From positions 92,325 through 156,324 of the forward strand of contig NZ_FNGY01000005.1 of assembly GCF_900103665.1 (NCBI RefSeq): a stretch of DNA of 64,000 nt, in the 5' to 3' direction. The position numbers were made by a program, and so were the translations under genes. Numbering within the stretch: position 1 is the first letter of the stretch; every line of letters begins with the position of its first letter. Under the pieces are notes generated by a model that saw only the letters and a program-made list of their open reading frames with translations, did not search any database and had not been told where the DNA came from. Positions 33,014 to 41,974 of this stretch are shown one piece after another. Source of the DNA: Pedobacter steynii. GTDB taxonomy: Bacteria > Bacteroidota > Bacteroidia > Sphingobacteriales > Sphingobacteriaceae.

Positions 33014-36000
33014 ATGATAAAAACCAGTAACCTAAACGAAGCTATTGTAAAAGTAATTAGAAAAATGCAGACACTAGCTGTGATTTCTATCCTGATTTGT
33101 CCAAATGTTTTAGCTCAAAAAAAGCCTCCCGTTTCGTTTCCTACACCTAACGCAGCAAGTTTGGGAACATATGGACAGATTCCTGTTAATTATTTTAATG
33201 GACTTGCATCTGTTTCTATTCCAATTCATACTATTGATGACAAGGGGATTTCTATTCCTATAGAACTATCTTATCAGGCGCTCGGTGTAAGAACTGATAA
33301 CCATCCGGGTTGGGTTGGCCTTAACTGGAATTTAACTGCTGGGGGGATGATTACCCGGATTGCAAATGGGGACGCTGATGAAATTATCGTATCTACGGCT
33401 GATGCAGCGAATCCGAATACAAAGTCTTATTTATTCAATTATGGCTTATTAAGTGATGATAACAATTGGTCTACTGCATCTGTTTTAGGTCCTATTATCC
33501 AGAATTATGTTACATTTCCTCCATCGGATTTAAGTGCGTCACCATCGCCTGATGAATTCGTTTTTAATTTTAATGGACTTTCCGGCAGTTTTTTTCTTGA
33601 TCATCAAGGGCAGTGGAAGGTTAGATCTTCAAATGCAAAAGGAACGAAGATTTCAATGACAACTAATTCCTTTGATTTGGAAGGTAGTCAAGGATTCCAA
33701 TCTATACCTCTTGCCAGAATTATAGATAAAATAGAGTTGACTACTCCCGACGGAGTTGTATATGTTTTTGGCGGAACAGCTGAGTCAATCGAGTTTAGCA
33801 GAAATGAGGGCCGTAGAGACGAGACATATAATTCTGTAACAGCAACCTCCTGGATGCTTACTAAAGTTATCCCACAAAGCGGGACAGAAACAATTCTTAA
33901 TTATGAAAGGGGTGGATACACTATAATCAGTTCCGATTCCTGGAGTAGCTATTATTATGCAAATTATGGAAATCATTCTTCTTCAACAGGTTCACCAAAA
34001 ATAGTACATACGTTATTGAATCCTGTTTATCTGAAAGAAATTGTTACACCAGGCCAGACCGTTACTTTTACAAGGTCTCAAACAAATGAACTCGCTCATC
34101 GGGATAGTTCACCATTCTATTTTAATAATCCCGGAGCGCCACCTACTTTCTATCAGGATATCGGTAATGAGGGGTCGAAATGGTATAAGTTAATCAATAT
34201 CAGTGTAAAGGATAATTTTACAGAAAAATTGATCAAACAATTTGATTTTACTTATAAGGATCAGTTAGATAGTCGCCTGATGTTGACTTCTGTTCAAGAG
34301 AAAGATGCTACCCGCATAAAAAGTAAGAATCCATATGAATTTTATTACTATGACAGCGAGTATTTTGATTTACCTGGCTACGCTTCCATGAAAACCGATC
34401 ATTGGGGCTTTTTTAATAACTATAATTATTTTGATCATGTCGACAACAGTAAGATAAGTCCGGCTGACATTAACGCTTACACAACCTCAAGAGATGCGAA
34501 TGCCGAATTCTTGTTGGAAGGAACACTTTCTCATGTATTCTACCCAACAGGAGGACAAACAGAGTTCGTTTACGAACCAAATGATTATTCATCCATTATT
34601 AATTCATATGATACAACGCCAAATTTTAGTTTAACCAGTCTTGGGTTTGGTCAAAAAAAGATCGCCGGAGGCTTACGTATTAAAAAAATTATCTCCAAGA
34701 CTGGAGATGCTATTCCAAACATCCGAGAATTTTCTTACGTGAAATCTTCAGCTTCTTTTCCAACCACATCATCTGGAATACTGGGAGGAAAGCCCACTTA
34801 TTTTGAACAGCTTTATCCTGTATCAAGTATGTGCGTTGGTAATGCGGGGCTTAATGTGCCGTGTGCCGGTGCTACAGGAAGTTATTGGCTCTTTAGTAAC
34901 AGAACTGCATTCCCCTTAAGTTTTACCAATGGAAATCATGTAACCTATTCAGAGATAAAAGAGAAATTCCCCGATGGAAGTTATAAAATCTATAACTATT
35001 CTAATCATGATAGTATCCTTTATCGAAATACAGCAATTATTAATTCGGGATATTATCATATGGCATCATTTACGAATATCAAGACTACTGATATGAGTTA
35101 TGTAAGGGGCAAACTTTTAACTGAAAGATCCTATACATCTGTGAATAAATTGCTGAGTACCAATGCTTATGAGTATAATAAAAATCCTGATCGTTTTAAC
35201 GATCATGTCAGAGTTGTTGATATCACTGCAACCTCAGCGAATGAACCTATAGGTGCTCAAATACATGCTTATAAGAAGTTTTTATTTGAACCATATATTA
35301 TAAAAACAACTGTGACCAACTATAATCAGAATGACAATAGTTCCTTGAGTTCTGTAAAAACGTTTGAGTATAATGACCTCACGAATCTTTTGAAAAATGA
35401 AGTTTTAGAGAAAAGCGATGGGAAAGAGTTAAAAACAATTTATAAGTATCCCTCAGATAAATCAAGTTTAAGTAATACATTTTCCAGTTCTGACCTTTTG
35501 GTGATAGACGAGATGGTCGGTAAGAACATGATCTCTTCTGTTTTGGAAGTTGAAACCTATGTCAATTCCACGTTTCTAAAAAGAGAAAGTACAATATATA
35601 AAAAGCATACTTTCGGAGGAAATCATCTCTTTTTACCAGAAATACTTAAATCAAGATATGCAGGTGTCAATTTAGATAATTTGGATGCCCAGTATCACAA
35701 ATATGACAACGAAGGTAATGTCCTTACTTACTCCAGCAACAATTCCTCAAAAACTTCTTTTGCATGGGGTTACAATCAACAATATCCAATAGCAAAAGTG
35801 TTGAACTCTGAATATAATGAATTCTTCTATGAAGGATTTGAAGGTCGTCTTTCCGGTTCTGTAGGTGAAGCACATACAGGCGAAAAGAGGCATTTAGGTA
35901 GTTATACGGTCCCTTTTGTAAGACCAAATACAAAATCTTATGTGTTGGCCTATTGGGAATATATTGGAACTAAATGGAAATATCAGTTGGAGGATTATAC

Positions 36001-36655
36001 AATTGATAATAAGGTGATTAGTTCAGTCGGCCCAATTGATGACGTGTCTGTTTATCCTAAGGATGCTTTATTTTCATCATATACTTATAAGCCTTTGATT
36101 GGTATGAGCTCTGAAACAAATCCATCAGGAAGTACTAAGTTTTATGCTTTTAATTCGCTTGCACAATTATCAGATATAAAAGATAACTCGAAGAATATTA
36201 TAGCGAATTATAATTATAATTATGCAAATACTGCAGGAAATTGGCAGAATACCGCGAATACCATATGTGAAACTGTGAACGATCTGGAATATAATAATTA
36301 TCTGGGAACTACGGGGAACAAATTACAAGAACAAATAGACAATAACCCTTTTAGTTTTACTTACAATAAGACCAGATTTGTTGTATCTGATTTTAACCAA
36401 AATGCTTGTCCTCCATCTTACTATTTTGTGTATTCAACTGATCCTTCTCTAACCTCTGTTAGCATAAGTGCGAAACGTTCTTATAGCGATAATACAAGCA
36501 AAACAATGAGATTCAAGATAAGATATGATTCGATCAGTAACGGGCAGCAAGTTGAGCAATATGTTAATATACCAATCACTGGGACTACGGGAAGTACAAG
36601 CTTACAGGTTCAGGCAGGTAGTTATATTGAGGTTGAACATATAGAAACATATTAA
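33014..36655 (+). CDS. Large RHS/YD-repeat-like secreted protein without RHS core
   Basis: The 1213-residue protein has an N-terminal hydrophobic signal (MQTLAVISILICPNVLAQ, preceded by 17 basic/polar residues; the Met at 33065 is an alternative start). The N-terminal part (PTPNAASLGTYGQIPVNYFNGLASVSIPI, LSYQALGVRTDNHPGWVGLNWNL, with FYPTGGQTEFVYEPNDY later) matches a common Bacteroidota family of giant RHS-related surface proteins. Scattered YD-like repeats (YHKYDNEGNVLTYSS, YKPLIGMSSETNPSG) follow. No DPxGL core or toxin-like tip is visible. The last 120 residues look like beta-sandwich modules. It follows the putative immunity gene by 40 bases and may belong to the same unit. A very strong palindromic terminator ends it. 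Confidence 0.8.
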   Translation: MIKTSNLNEAIVKVIRKMQTLAVISILICPNVLAQKKPPVSFPTPNAASLGTYGQIPVNYFNGLASVSIPIHTIDDKGISIPIELSYQALGVRTDNHPGWVGLNWNLTAGGMITRIANGDADEIIVSTADAANPNTKSYLFNYGLLSDDNNWSTASVLGPIIQNYVTFPPSDLSASPSPDEFVFNFNGLSGSFFLDHQGQWKVRSSNAKGTKISMTTNSFDLEGSQGFQSIPLARIIDKIELTTPDGVVYVFGGTAESIEFSRNEGRRDETYNSVTATSWMLTKVIPQSGTETILNYERGGYTIISSDSWSSYYYANYGNHSSSTGSPKIVHTLLNPVYLKEIVTPGQTVTFTRSQTNELAHRDSSPFYFNNPGAPPTFYQDIGNEGSKWYKLINISVKDNFTEKLIKQFDFTYKDQLDSRLMLTSVQEKDATRIKSKNPYEFYYYDSEYFDLPGYASMKTDHWGFFNNYNYFDHVDNSKISPADINAYTTSRDANAEFLLEGTLSHVFYPTGGQTEFVYEPNDYSSIINSYDTTPNFSLTSLGFGQKKIAGGLRIKKIISKTGDAIPNIREFSYVKSSASFPTTSSGILGGKPTYFEQLYPVSSMCVGNAGLNVPCAGATGSYWLFSNRTAFPLSFTNGNHVTYSEIKEKFPDGSYKIYNYSNHDSILYRNTAIINSGYYHMASFTNIKTTDMSYVRGKLLTERSYTSVNKLLSTNAYEYNKNPDRFNDHVRVVDITATSANEPIGAQIHAYKKFLFEPYIIKTTVTNYNQNDNSSLSSVKTFEYNDLTNLLKNEVLEKSDGKELKTIYKYPSDKSSLSNTFSSSDLLVIDEMVGKNMISSVLEVETYVNSTFLKRESTIYKKHTFGGNHLFLPEILKSRYAGVNLDNLDAQYHKYDNEGNVLTYSSNNSSKTSFAWGYNQQYPIAKVLNSEYNEFFYEGFEGRLSGSVGEAHTGEKRHLGSYTVPFVRPNTKSYVLAYWEYIGTKWKYQLEDYTIDNKVISSVGPIDDVSVYPKDALFSSYTYKPLIGMSSETNPSGSTKFYAFNSLAQLSDIKDNSKNIIANYNYNYANTAGNWQNTANTICETVNDLEYNNYLGTTGNKLQEQIDNNPFSFTYNKTRFVVSDFNQNACPPSYYFVYSTDPSLTSVSISAKRSYSDNTSKTMRFKIRYDSISNGQQVEQYVNIPITGTTGSTSLQVQAGSYIEVEHIETY

Positions 36656-36657
36656 TT

Positions 36658-36689
36658 TTATAACCCCTGCTGATCAGCAGGGGTTATAA
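36658..36689. terminator. 32-base perfect palindrome ending the RHS unit
   Basis: The sequence is fully self-complementary from 36658 to 36689 with centre TGCTGATCAGCA and an A/T rim. It lies 3 bases after the stop codon of the RHS-like gene. As RNA it would fold into a tight stem able to end transcription from either side. Confidence 0.75.
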
Positions 36690-36813
36690 TCTATTCATTT
36701 TAAAAATGGAATATCCAGAGCCCGGGTAAACGGGCTTTTGTTAATTGGGGAGTTATTGATGTAGCTTGCTTAACAAATAATATTTACTTAACAGCCTGTT
36801 AATCCTTGTGTTG

Positions 36814-36821
36814 CACCTTTG
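36814..36821 (+). promoter_or_regulatory. Probable -7 box (CACCTTTG) of the small-ORF/phosphoesterase unit
   Basis: The box matches the TTTG half of the TAnnTTTG element and lies 26 bases before the ATG of the 30-residue reading frame at 36848. It is the only promoter-like sequence between the palindrome and this unit. Confidence 0.35.
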
Positions 36822-36847
36822 CATCATAAACTTAAACTGTTATCCCT

Positions 36848-36940
36848 ATGCAGGAGTTGTTTTTGATAATATGCTTAATTGTATTGGTTGCATTCTTTTT
36901 CAGTCCTTACGAACTGACAATGGAGGAAGATGATGTCTAA
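36848..36940 (+). CDS. 30-residue membrane peptide overlapping the phosphoesterase gene
   Basis: The ATG at 36848 opens MQELFLIICLIVLVAFFFSP, followed by YELTMEEDDV and a stop at 36938-36940. It predicts one transmembrane helix with a short acidic tail. The last 11 bases overlap the start of the LpxH-like gene in another frame, a typical arrangement for translational coupling. It is too short for most gene finders. I do not recognise a family. Conservation in relatives would decide whether it is real. Confidence 0.45.
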   Translation: MQELFLIICLIVLVAFFFSPYELTMEEDDV

Positions 36941-37784
36941 AAGAGAAGTGGATATTGCCGTAATTTCAGATGTTCATCTTGGAACTTATGGCTGCCACGC
37001 AAAAGAATTACTAAAATACCTGAAGAGCATTAAACCAAAGATGCTCGTGCTCAATGGCGATATCATCGACATCTGGCAATTCAGCAAACGGTACTGGCCG
37101 GAAACCCACATGAAGGTGGTTCGCAAGCTCATGAAATTTGTAGTAGAAGGAGTGCCGGTGTATTACCTGACGGGGAATCATGATGAATTGCTGCGGAAAT
37201 TTGCAGACATGCACATGGGTGCTTTTCACCTTCAGAATAAGCTGGTGATTGAACTGGACGGTAAGAAAGCCTGGTTTTTTCATGGGGACATCTTTGATGT
37301 AACGATGCAACATTCCAAATGGCTGGCCAAACTAGGTGCCGTAGGTTATGATACCCTGATCCTGATCAACAGCTTGGTAAATTGGTGCCTGGAGCTGGTA
37401 GGCAGGGATAAAATGAGTTTTTCCAAAAAGATCAAAGCCGCATTTAAAGACGCGGTTAAGTTTATCAATAAGTTCGAATCTACGGCCGCAGAACTGGCAG
37501 TAGAGAACGGTTATCAATATGTGATCTGTGGCCATATCCACCAGCCCGAAATGAGAACGGTAACAACAGAAGAAGGTTCGGTGTTGTATTTAAACAGCGG
37601 AGATTGGGTAGAAAACCTGACCGCATTGGAATACAGTGATAAGGCATGGAAGATTTTCAAATACGATCATAAGGATTTTGAAAAAGATGAAGTGGAAGAA
37701 GGCGAGCTCTCCGATAGTGAAGACCTTCACAGTAAGCTCGATATCAATGCCTTGCTTCAAAAGATTAAATTAGAAATTGTCTAG
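36930..37784 (+). CDS. UDP-2,3-diacylglucosamine diphosphatase-like metallophosphoesterase
   Basis: The 284-residue protein shows the calcineurin-type metal motifs in order: SDVHLG (D14, H16), NGDIIDIW, GNHDE, FHGD and CGHIHQPE. This pattern, with the lid-like helical insert (about 125-190), matches the LpxH-like UDP-2,3-diacylglucosamine hydrolases of Bacteroidota. These act in lipid A synthesis at the inner membrane, converting UDP-2,3-diacylglucosamine to lipid X. The Met at 36933 is an equally good start. The glycosyltransferase gene follows after 29 bases, and envelope functions dominate this stretch. LpxH activity itself is an inference from the family. Confidence 0.87.
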   Translation: MMSKREVDIAVISDVHLGTYGCHAKELLKYLKSIKPKMLVLNGDIIDIWQFSKRYWPETHMKVVRKLMKFVVEGVPVYYLTGNHDELLRKFADMHMGAFHLQNKLVIELDGKKAWFFHGDIFDVTMQHSKWLAKLGAVGYDTLILINSLVNWCLELVGRDKMSFSKKIKAAFKDAVKFINKFESTAAELAVENGYQYVICGHIHQPEMRTVTTEEGSVLYLNSGDWVENLTALEYSDKAWKIFKYDHKDFEKDEVEEGELSDSEDLHSKLDINALLQKIKLEIV

Positions 37785-37813
37785 CGCATAAAAATTGTAG
37801 ATATTCGGTGCGA

Positions 37814-38800
37814 ATGAAAATACTATACGCTATTCAGGGTACAGGGAACGGACATATTAGCCGGGCAAGGGAAATCGTTCCCTTATTGCAGCAGTATGGA
37901 GAAGTTGATTTATTGGTCAGCGGTACACAGGCTGATGTGAAATTGGTTCAGGAAGTGAAATATCAACTCCATGGATTCAGCTTCGTCTTCGGTAAAAAAG
38001 GTGGTGTAGATCACTATGCGACCTGGAAGACGATGAACCTTCCGCGTTTTATGAAAGACATGAAGACCATCCCGCTGAGGGATTACAATTTGATTCTGAA
38101 TGATTTTGAACCTGTAACCGCCTGGGCCTGTAGAACACAAGGCATAGAAAGTGTTGGATTAAGTCATCAGGCCTCTTTTCAGTCGCGAAAAGTGCCGAAG
38201 CCTAAAAGTATTGACTGGGCGCAGCTGGTGATGAAATATTATGCTCCGGCAAGTCATTATGTCGGTTTTCATTTTGAACGTTATGATGATTTTATCTATA
38301 CCCCGGTAATCCGTGCGGAGATTCGCAATATGGTGGTCAGCAATCTGGGCCATTATTCCGTATACCTTCCGGCAATAGACGATAAGTTTTTAGTTCCGAT
38401 CCTGAAACAGGTTCCGCAGGTGAGATGGGAAGTCTTCTCTAAACATACCAAAATCAGTTATACAGATGGAAATGTTGCCGTGAGTCCGGTAAATAATGAA
38501 CTCTTCAATAAAAGCCTGGCTTCCTGCGAAGGTTTGTTTACCGGAGGAGGCTTTGAAGGACCAGCAGAAGCCTTATTTCTGGGAAAGAAGCTGCTCGTTG
38601 CGCCGATGAAATTTCAGTATGAACAGCAATGTAATGCTTTCGCATTAAAGAAATTCGGTTTGCCGGTGATCTGGGGAAGTAACAGAAATTGGTTGCCAAT
38701 CATAAAAAACTGGGTAAATAATCCTCAGGAGCATCAGTTTCATTTTCCGGACGAAACAGCCGCTGTAATTGATAAAGTAGTAAAGGATTTTGCCAGATAA
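37814..38800 (+). CDS. MurG-like glycosyltransferase family protein
   Basis: The protein of about 328 residues begins MKILYAIQGTGNGHISRAREIVP, the nucleotide-sugar fold with a glycine loop seen in GT-B enzymes of the MurG/UGT type. The C-terminal GLFTGGGFEGPAEALFLGKKLL and QYEQQCNAFALKKFGLPV form the donor-binding half. The ATG at 37814 is preferred to an upstream GTG by two codons. Bacteroidota annotate this family only as glycosyltransferase, so donor and acceptor are unknown. It lies 29 bases after the LpxH-like gene, suggesting an envelope-glycan role, and 29 bases before a DUF6427 gene. Confidence 0.85.
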   Translation: MKILYAIQGTGNGHISRAREIVPLLQQYGEVDLLVSGTQADVKLVQEVKYQLHGFSFVFGKKGGVDHYATWKTMNLPRFMKDMKTIPLRDYNLILNDFEPVTAWACRTQGIESVGLSHQASFQSRKVPKPKSIDWAQLVMKYYAPASHYVGFHFERYDDFIYTPVIRAEIRNMVVSNLGHYSVYLPAIDDKFLVPILKQVPQVRWEVFSKHTKISYTDGNVAVSPVNNELFNKSLASCEGLFTGGGFEGPAEALFLGKKLLVAPMKFQYEQQCNAFALKKFGLPVIWGSNRNWLPIIKNWVNNPQEHQFHFPDETAAVIDKVVKDFAR

Positions 38801-38829
38801 TTTGCTTTACTTTGCCTTAGTATACAGGC

Positions 38830-39810
38830 ATGATCAATCAATTTAGAAATTTAAACCCTATAAACCTGCTCCTGTTATTCGCATATACTTTTTTTATGCG
38901 CATGGCTATATTTGCAGATCCTCCGGCACAGCTGAACTTTGAGTTTCTGGAACCCTATACCAAGTTTTTTATCCAGATTCCGGTTCAAAATACCTTTTCT
39001 CCTATTGGGAATGCTTTTTTTGCCGCGATCATCATCTATGTTCAGGCGATTTTGTTCAATAGGGTGGTCAACAATCACGGTTTATTGAATAAGCCCGGGT
39101 TCCTGCCTGCACTGTTGTATGTCACTGCAGCTGGTTTATTTATGCCTTTTCTTGTCTTAAGTCCTACGCTGATCTGTAATTTCCTGCTGATCTGGATCAT
39201 GGATAAGTTCCTGAAGGTGGGCAAATCTCCGAATGCATTGATGATCATGTTTGATATTGGGATGATCATTGCAATCGGTACCCTGATCTATTTTCCATTT
39301 ATTGTGATGCTCGTGATGATCTGGTTCACGCTGTTGCTTTACCGCTCTTTTAACGGAAGGGAATGGATGGCTGGCCTGGTTGGCTTTTTAACGATCTTCT
39401 TTTTTGTATGGGTTTTTTATTATTGGAATGATAACCTTTCCATGTTTTATAAGATTTGGTTGCCACTGGCGAATAAATTTCCTTCGGTCTTTAAAATCAA
39501 TTATAACGATTACCTGGTACTCGTTCCGGTACTGGTGATGATGGTGCTTGCCATGATCCAGCTGAGAGAGAATTTCTTCCGCAGTTTTATCAGTACGAGA
39601 AAGGCTTTTCAGATGCTGTTTATCATGTTTCTGGTGGCCATTATAAGTGTGTATACCAAGCCTGATTTCAGCCTTTATCACTTCCTTTTGTGCGTGCCTC
39701 CTGGCTCGGTTTTATTGGCTTATTATTTCTCAAATGCCAGAAAACGATGGTTTTACGAAAGTTTGTTCCTGATTTTAGTTTTCGCTATTCAGTACTTTTT
39801 GTTTGTTTAA
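38830..39810 (+). CDS. DUF6427 polytopic membrane protein
   Basis: This 326-residue, very hydrophobic protein begins MINQFRNLNPINLLLLFAYTFFMRM, a hallmark of DUF6427 in Bacteroidota. About eight to nine transmembrane segments are visible (for example FLPALLYVTAAGLFMPFLV, LMIMFDIGMIIAIGTLIYF, MAGLVGFLTIFFFVWVFYYW). Its function is unknown. Its position after a glycosyltransferase and before coaX, in a run of envelope genes, hints at a cell-surface role, without direct evidence. Confidence 0.85.
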   Translation: MINQFRNLNPINLLLLFAYTFFMRMAIFADPPAQLNFEFLEPYTKFFIQIPVQNTFSPIGNAFFAAIIIYVQAILFNRVVNNHGLLNKPGFLPALLYVTAAGLFMPFLVLSPTLICNFLLIWIMDKFLKVGKSPNALMIMFDIGMIIAIGTLIYFPFIVMLVMIWFTLLLYRSFNGREWMAGLVGFLTIFFFVWVFYYWNDNLSMFYKIWLPLANKFPSVFKINYNDYLVLVPVLVMMVLAMIQLRENFFRSFISTRKAFQMLFIMFLVAIISVYTKPDFSLYHFLLCVPPGSVLLAYYFSNARKRWFYESLFLILVFAIQYFLFV

Positions 39811-39899
39811 CTTTTTTTAACAATTTGGAACCTTATTCTTTGCTAAAGATTAATAGCTTTGTGACATGAAGTTTGTTTATGTATTAGAACACGCCCTGA

Positions 39900-40655
39900 G
39901 TGCATAATCTGGTAATAGATATTGGAAATACGAACCCTAAAATTGCTGTTTTTAAAGACAGAACAATGGTTCATGCTCAGGTTCTGAAGCAAATTACACC
40001 GGATGCAATACTGGATTTAATTAAACAATACCAGATCAGCTGCTCCACAATATCCAGTGTAGGTCCTGAATTAGAAGAAGTAATCGGTGTTTTGAAAGCC
40101 AATACCACTTACATTTCTTTTTCAACCGGGAGCAATATTGGGGTAAAAAACAACTATAAAACACCGTCCACGCTGGGATTAGACCGCTGGGCGAAAGTTA
40201 TTGCAGCCCATTATTATTACCCTGCGAAAAACTGTTTTATTGTCGATGCCGGAACCTGCATTGTCTACGACCTGCTAAATGCCCAAAGTGAATATTTTGG
40301 AGGAAGCATAAGCTTGGGAATAGAAATGCGTTTTAAAGCATTAAATCATTATACGGGGCGTTTGCCTTTGGTAGACTGGGATAGGGAAGAAGGAGAGATC
40401 CCCGAGGGGACAGATACAATTACCGCCATTCAAAATGGTGTTTTACAAGGAGTAATTAATGAAGTTGAAGGGTTTATCACCCAACAAAATAATAAAAATA
40501 ACGACCTGACGGTATTGATAACAGGGGGTAGCGCGACATTTTTGCTGAAACAATTAAAAAACAGCATCTTTGCGCCTCAAATTACTCACGATCCGTATTT
40601 GGTATTAAAAGGATTAAATGAAGTCATTGCATTTGAATATGTACAAAAAAATTAA
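39900..40655 (+). CDS. coaX: Type III pantothenate kinase
   Basis: The 251-residue protein has the CoaX signatures: DIGNTNPKIAVF (phosphate-binding loop, near residue 7), GLDRWAKVIAA (pantothenate site) and DAGTCIVYDLL (catalytic Asp). TGGSATFL comes near the end. It phosphorylates pantothenate in the first step of CoA synthesis and, unlike CoaA, needs a monovalent cation and resists CoA feedback. The start is GTG at 39900, giving MHNLVIDIGNT; no ATG lies closer to the conserved motif. The outer-membrane protein gene overlaps its 3' end by 17 bases, a pairing common in Bacteroidota. Confidence 0.96.
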   Translation: MHNLVIDIGNTNPKIAVFKDRTMVHAQVLKQITPDAILDLIKQYQISCSTISSVGPELEEVIGVLKANTTYISFSTGSNIGVKNNYKTPSTLGLDRWAKVIAAHYYYPAKNCFIVDAGTCIVYDLLNAQSEYFGGSISLGIEMRFKALNHYTGRLPLVDWDREEGEIPEGTDTITAIQNGVLQGVINEVEGFITQQNNKNNDLTVLITGGSATFLLKQLKNSIFAPQITHDPYLVLKGLNEVIAFEYVQKN

Positions 40656-41928
40656 TTATATAGCAGCCGTATTGGCCTTGTTTACCGGCATTACTGCCCA
40701 GGCACAGGTTACTTCTCAATCTCCATATTCTCAGTTTGGACTTGGAAATGTCAAACCGTTGGTCCTTCCACAATTGAAGGCTATGGGAAGCATCTCTACC
40801 GGTGTTTATAAGCCAAGTGGATATAGCAATATCAACATGCAAAATCCGGCCTCTTATTCTGGAATTAACCTGACTACGGTGGATATAGGAATGTCGGGAT
40901 CTTTCACGACACTGAAACAGGGAAGCCTGTCGGAGCAAAGCTTTAATGCTTCATTGAGTCATATTGCACTTGCTTTCCCAATCAAGAATGGTAAATCCGG
41001 AATTAGTTTTGGTTTAATGCCGTATACTCAGGTCGGGTATGAATATACAAAAACAGGAAAGGTCGATACGAGCAATTCGACAAGTATTTATACCGGAGAA
41101 GGTGGTTTGTCTAAAGCTTATCTGGGTTTTGGTCAGCAAATTGGTGATCATTTCAGGATCGGTGGAAACGTGGAATACATCTTCGGAAACCTGCAAAAAA
41201 GCAGTTCTATCGAGCTGGATAGAATCGCTTCAAAATATTCCAGAGAAACAGATAAAAATAGTATTGGTGGTGTGAGTTTCTCTTATGGTGCTCAATATGA
41301 GATTCCATTGGGAGCTAAGAAGAGAATTACGCTTGGATATTCAGGCTCGGCCAGTTCTTCTCTCAACTCTACAAGAACTTATCTTGCCAGTCAGTATATT
41401 AAGGACGCATCCGGTGCTGAAGGTGGTGTCATAGATACGCTTTCTTCCATACCAGGTAAAGAAACGAAATTAAAATTGCCATTGACACATAGCTTTGGAT
41501 TTACCATTCAAAGGGACAATAAATGGATGTTCGGTGCTGATTATAGAATGGGTGGCTGGAAAAAATTAGCCATTGATGGTGTAAATCAGGGATTACAGGA
41601 TAGCTGGGGTGTTTCTGCCGGCGGACAGTATACTCCGGACATTACTTCTATCGGGAGCTACTTTAAGCGTGTAGACTACCGTTTGGGTTTCATGTACGAC
41701 AAGACTTATATCCAGACTGCAGGTCAGGACATCAAACAACAGGCAATTACTTTTGGACTGGGTTTACCTTTGGCATCCAACAGGTATTCGGTTTACAAAC
41801 TGAACTTCACCACGGAGATCGGACAAAGAGGAACATTAACGAACAGCCTGGTTAAAGAGAATTACATCAATTTCCATATCGGCTTTACGCTTAACGATAC
41901 CTGGTTTATTAAGAACAAACTTTATTAA
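40639..41928 (+). CDS. FadL/OmpP1-like outer-membrane protein
   Basis: The protein of about 429 residues begins MYKKINYIAAVLALFTGITAQAQ, a clean signal peptide, so the ATG at 40639 is preferred over the one at 40618. The mature part starts VTSQSPYSQFGLGNV and MGSISTGVYKPSGYSNINMQNPASYSG. This is the typical opening of Bacteroidota OmpP1/FadL-like barrels that follow coaX. Alternating strands run to the end (FHIGFTLNDTWFIKNKLY). FadL proteins import hydrophobic molecules, but the ligand here is unknown. A terminator hairpin lies just after the stop. Confidence 0.85.
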   Translation: MYKKINYIAAVLALFTGITAQAQVTSQSPYSQFGLGNVKPLVLPQLKAMGSISTGVYKPSGYSNINMQNPASYSGINLTTVDIGMSGSFTTLKQGSLSEQSFNASLSHIALAFPIKNGKSGISFGLMPYTQVGYEYTKTGKVDTSNSTSIYTGEGGLSKAYLGFGQQIGDHFRIGGNVEYIFGNLQKSSSIELDRIASKYSRETDKNSIGGVSFSYGAQYEIPLGAKKRITLGYSGSASSSLNSTRTYLASQYIKDASGAEGGVIDTLSSIPGKETKLKLPLTHSFGFTIQRDNKWMFGADYRMGGWKKLAIDGVNQGLQDSWGVSAGGQYTPDITSIGSYFKRVDYRLGFMYDKTYIQTAGQDIKQQAITFGLGLPLASNRYSVYKLNFTTEIGQRGTLTNSLVKENYINFHIGFTLNDTWFIKNKLY

Positions 41929-41933
41929 TGAGC

Positions 41934-41960
41934 TCCGGGTTTAGACCCGGAACCATTTTT
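41934..41960 (+). terminator. Rho-independent terminator after the outer-membrane protein gene
   Basis: TCCGGGT (41934-41940) pairs with ACCCGGA (41945-41951) around a TTAG loop and is followed by a T-run. lptC starts 24 bases from the stem end. Confidence 0.8.
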
Positions 41961-41974
41961 TTAATATCATCATC

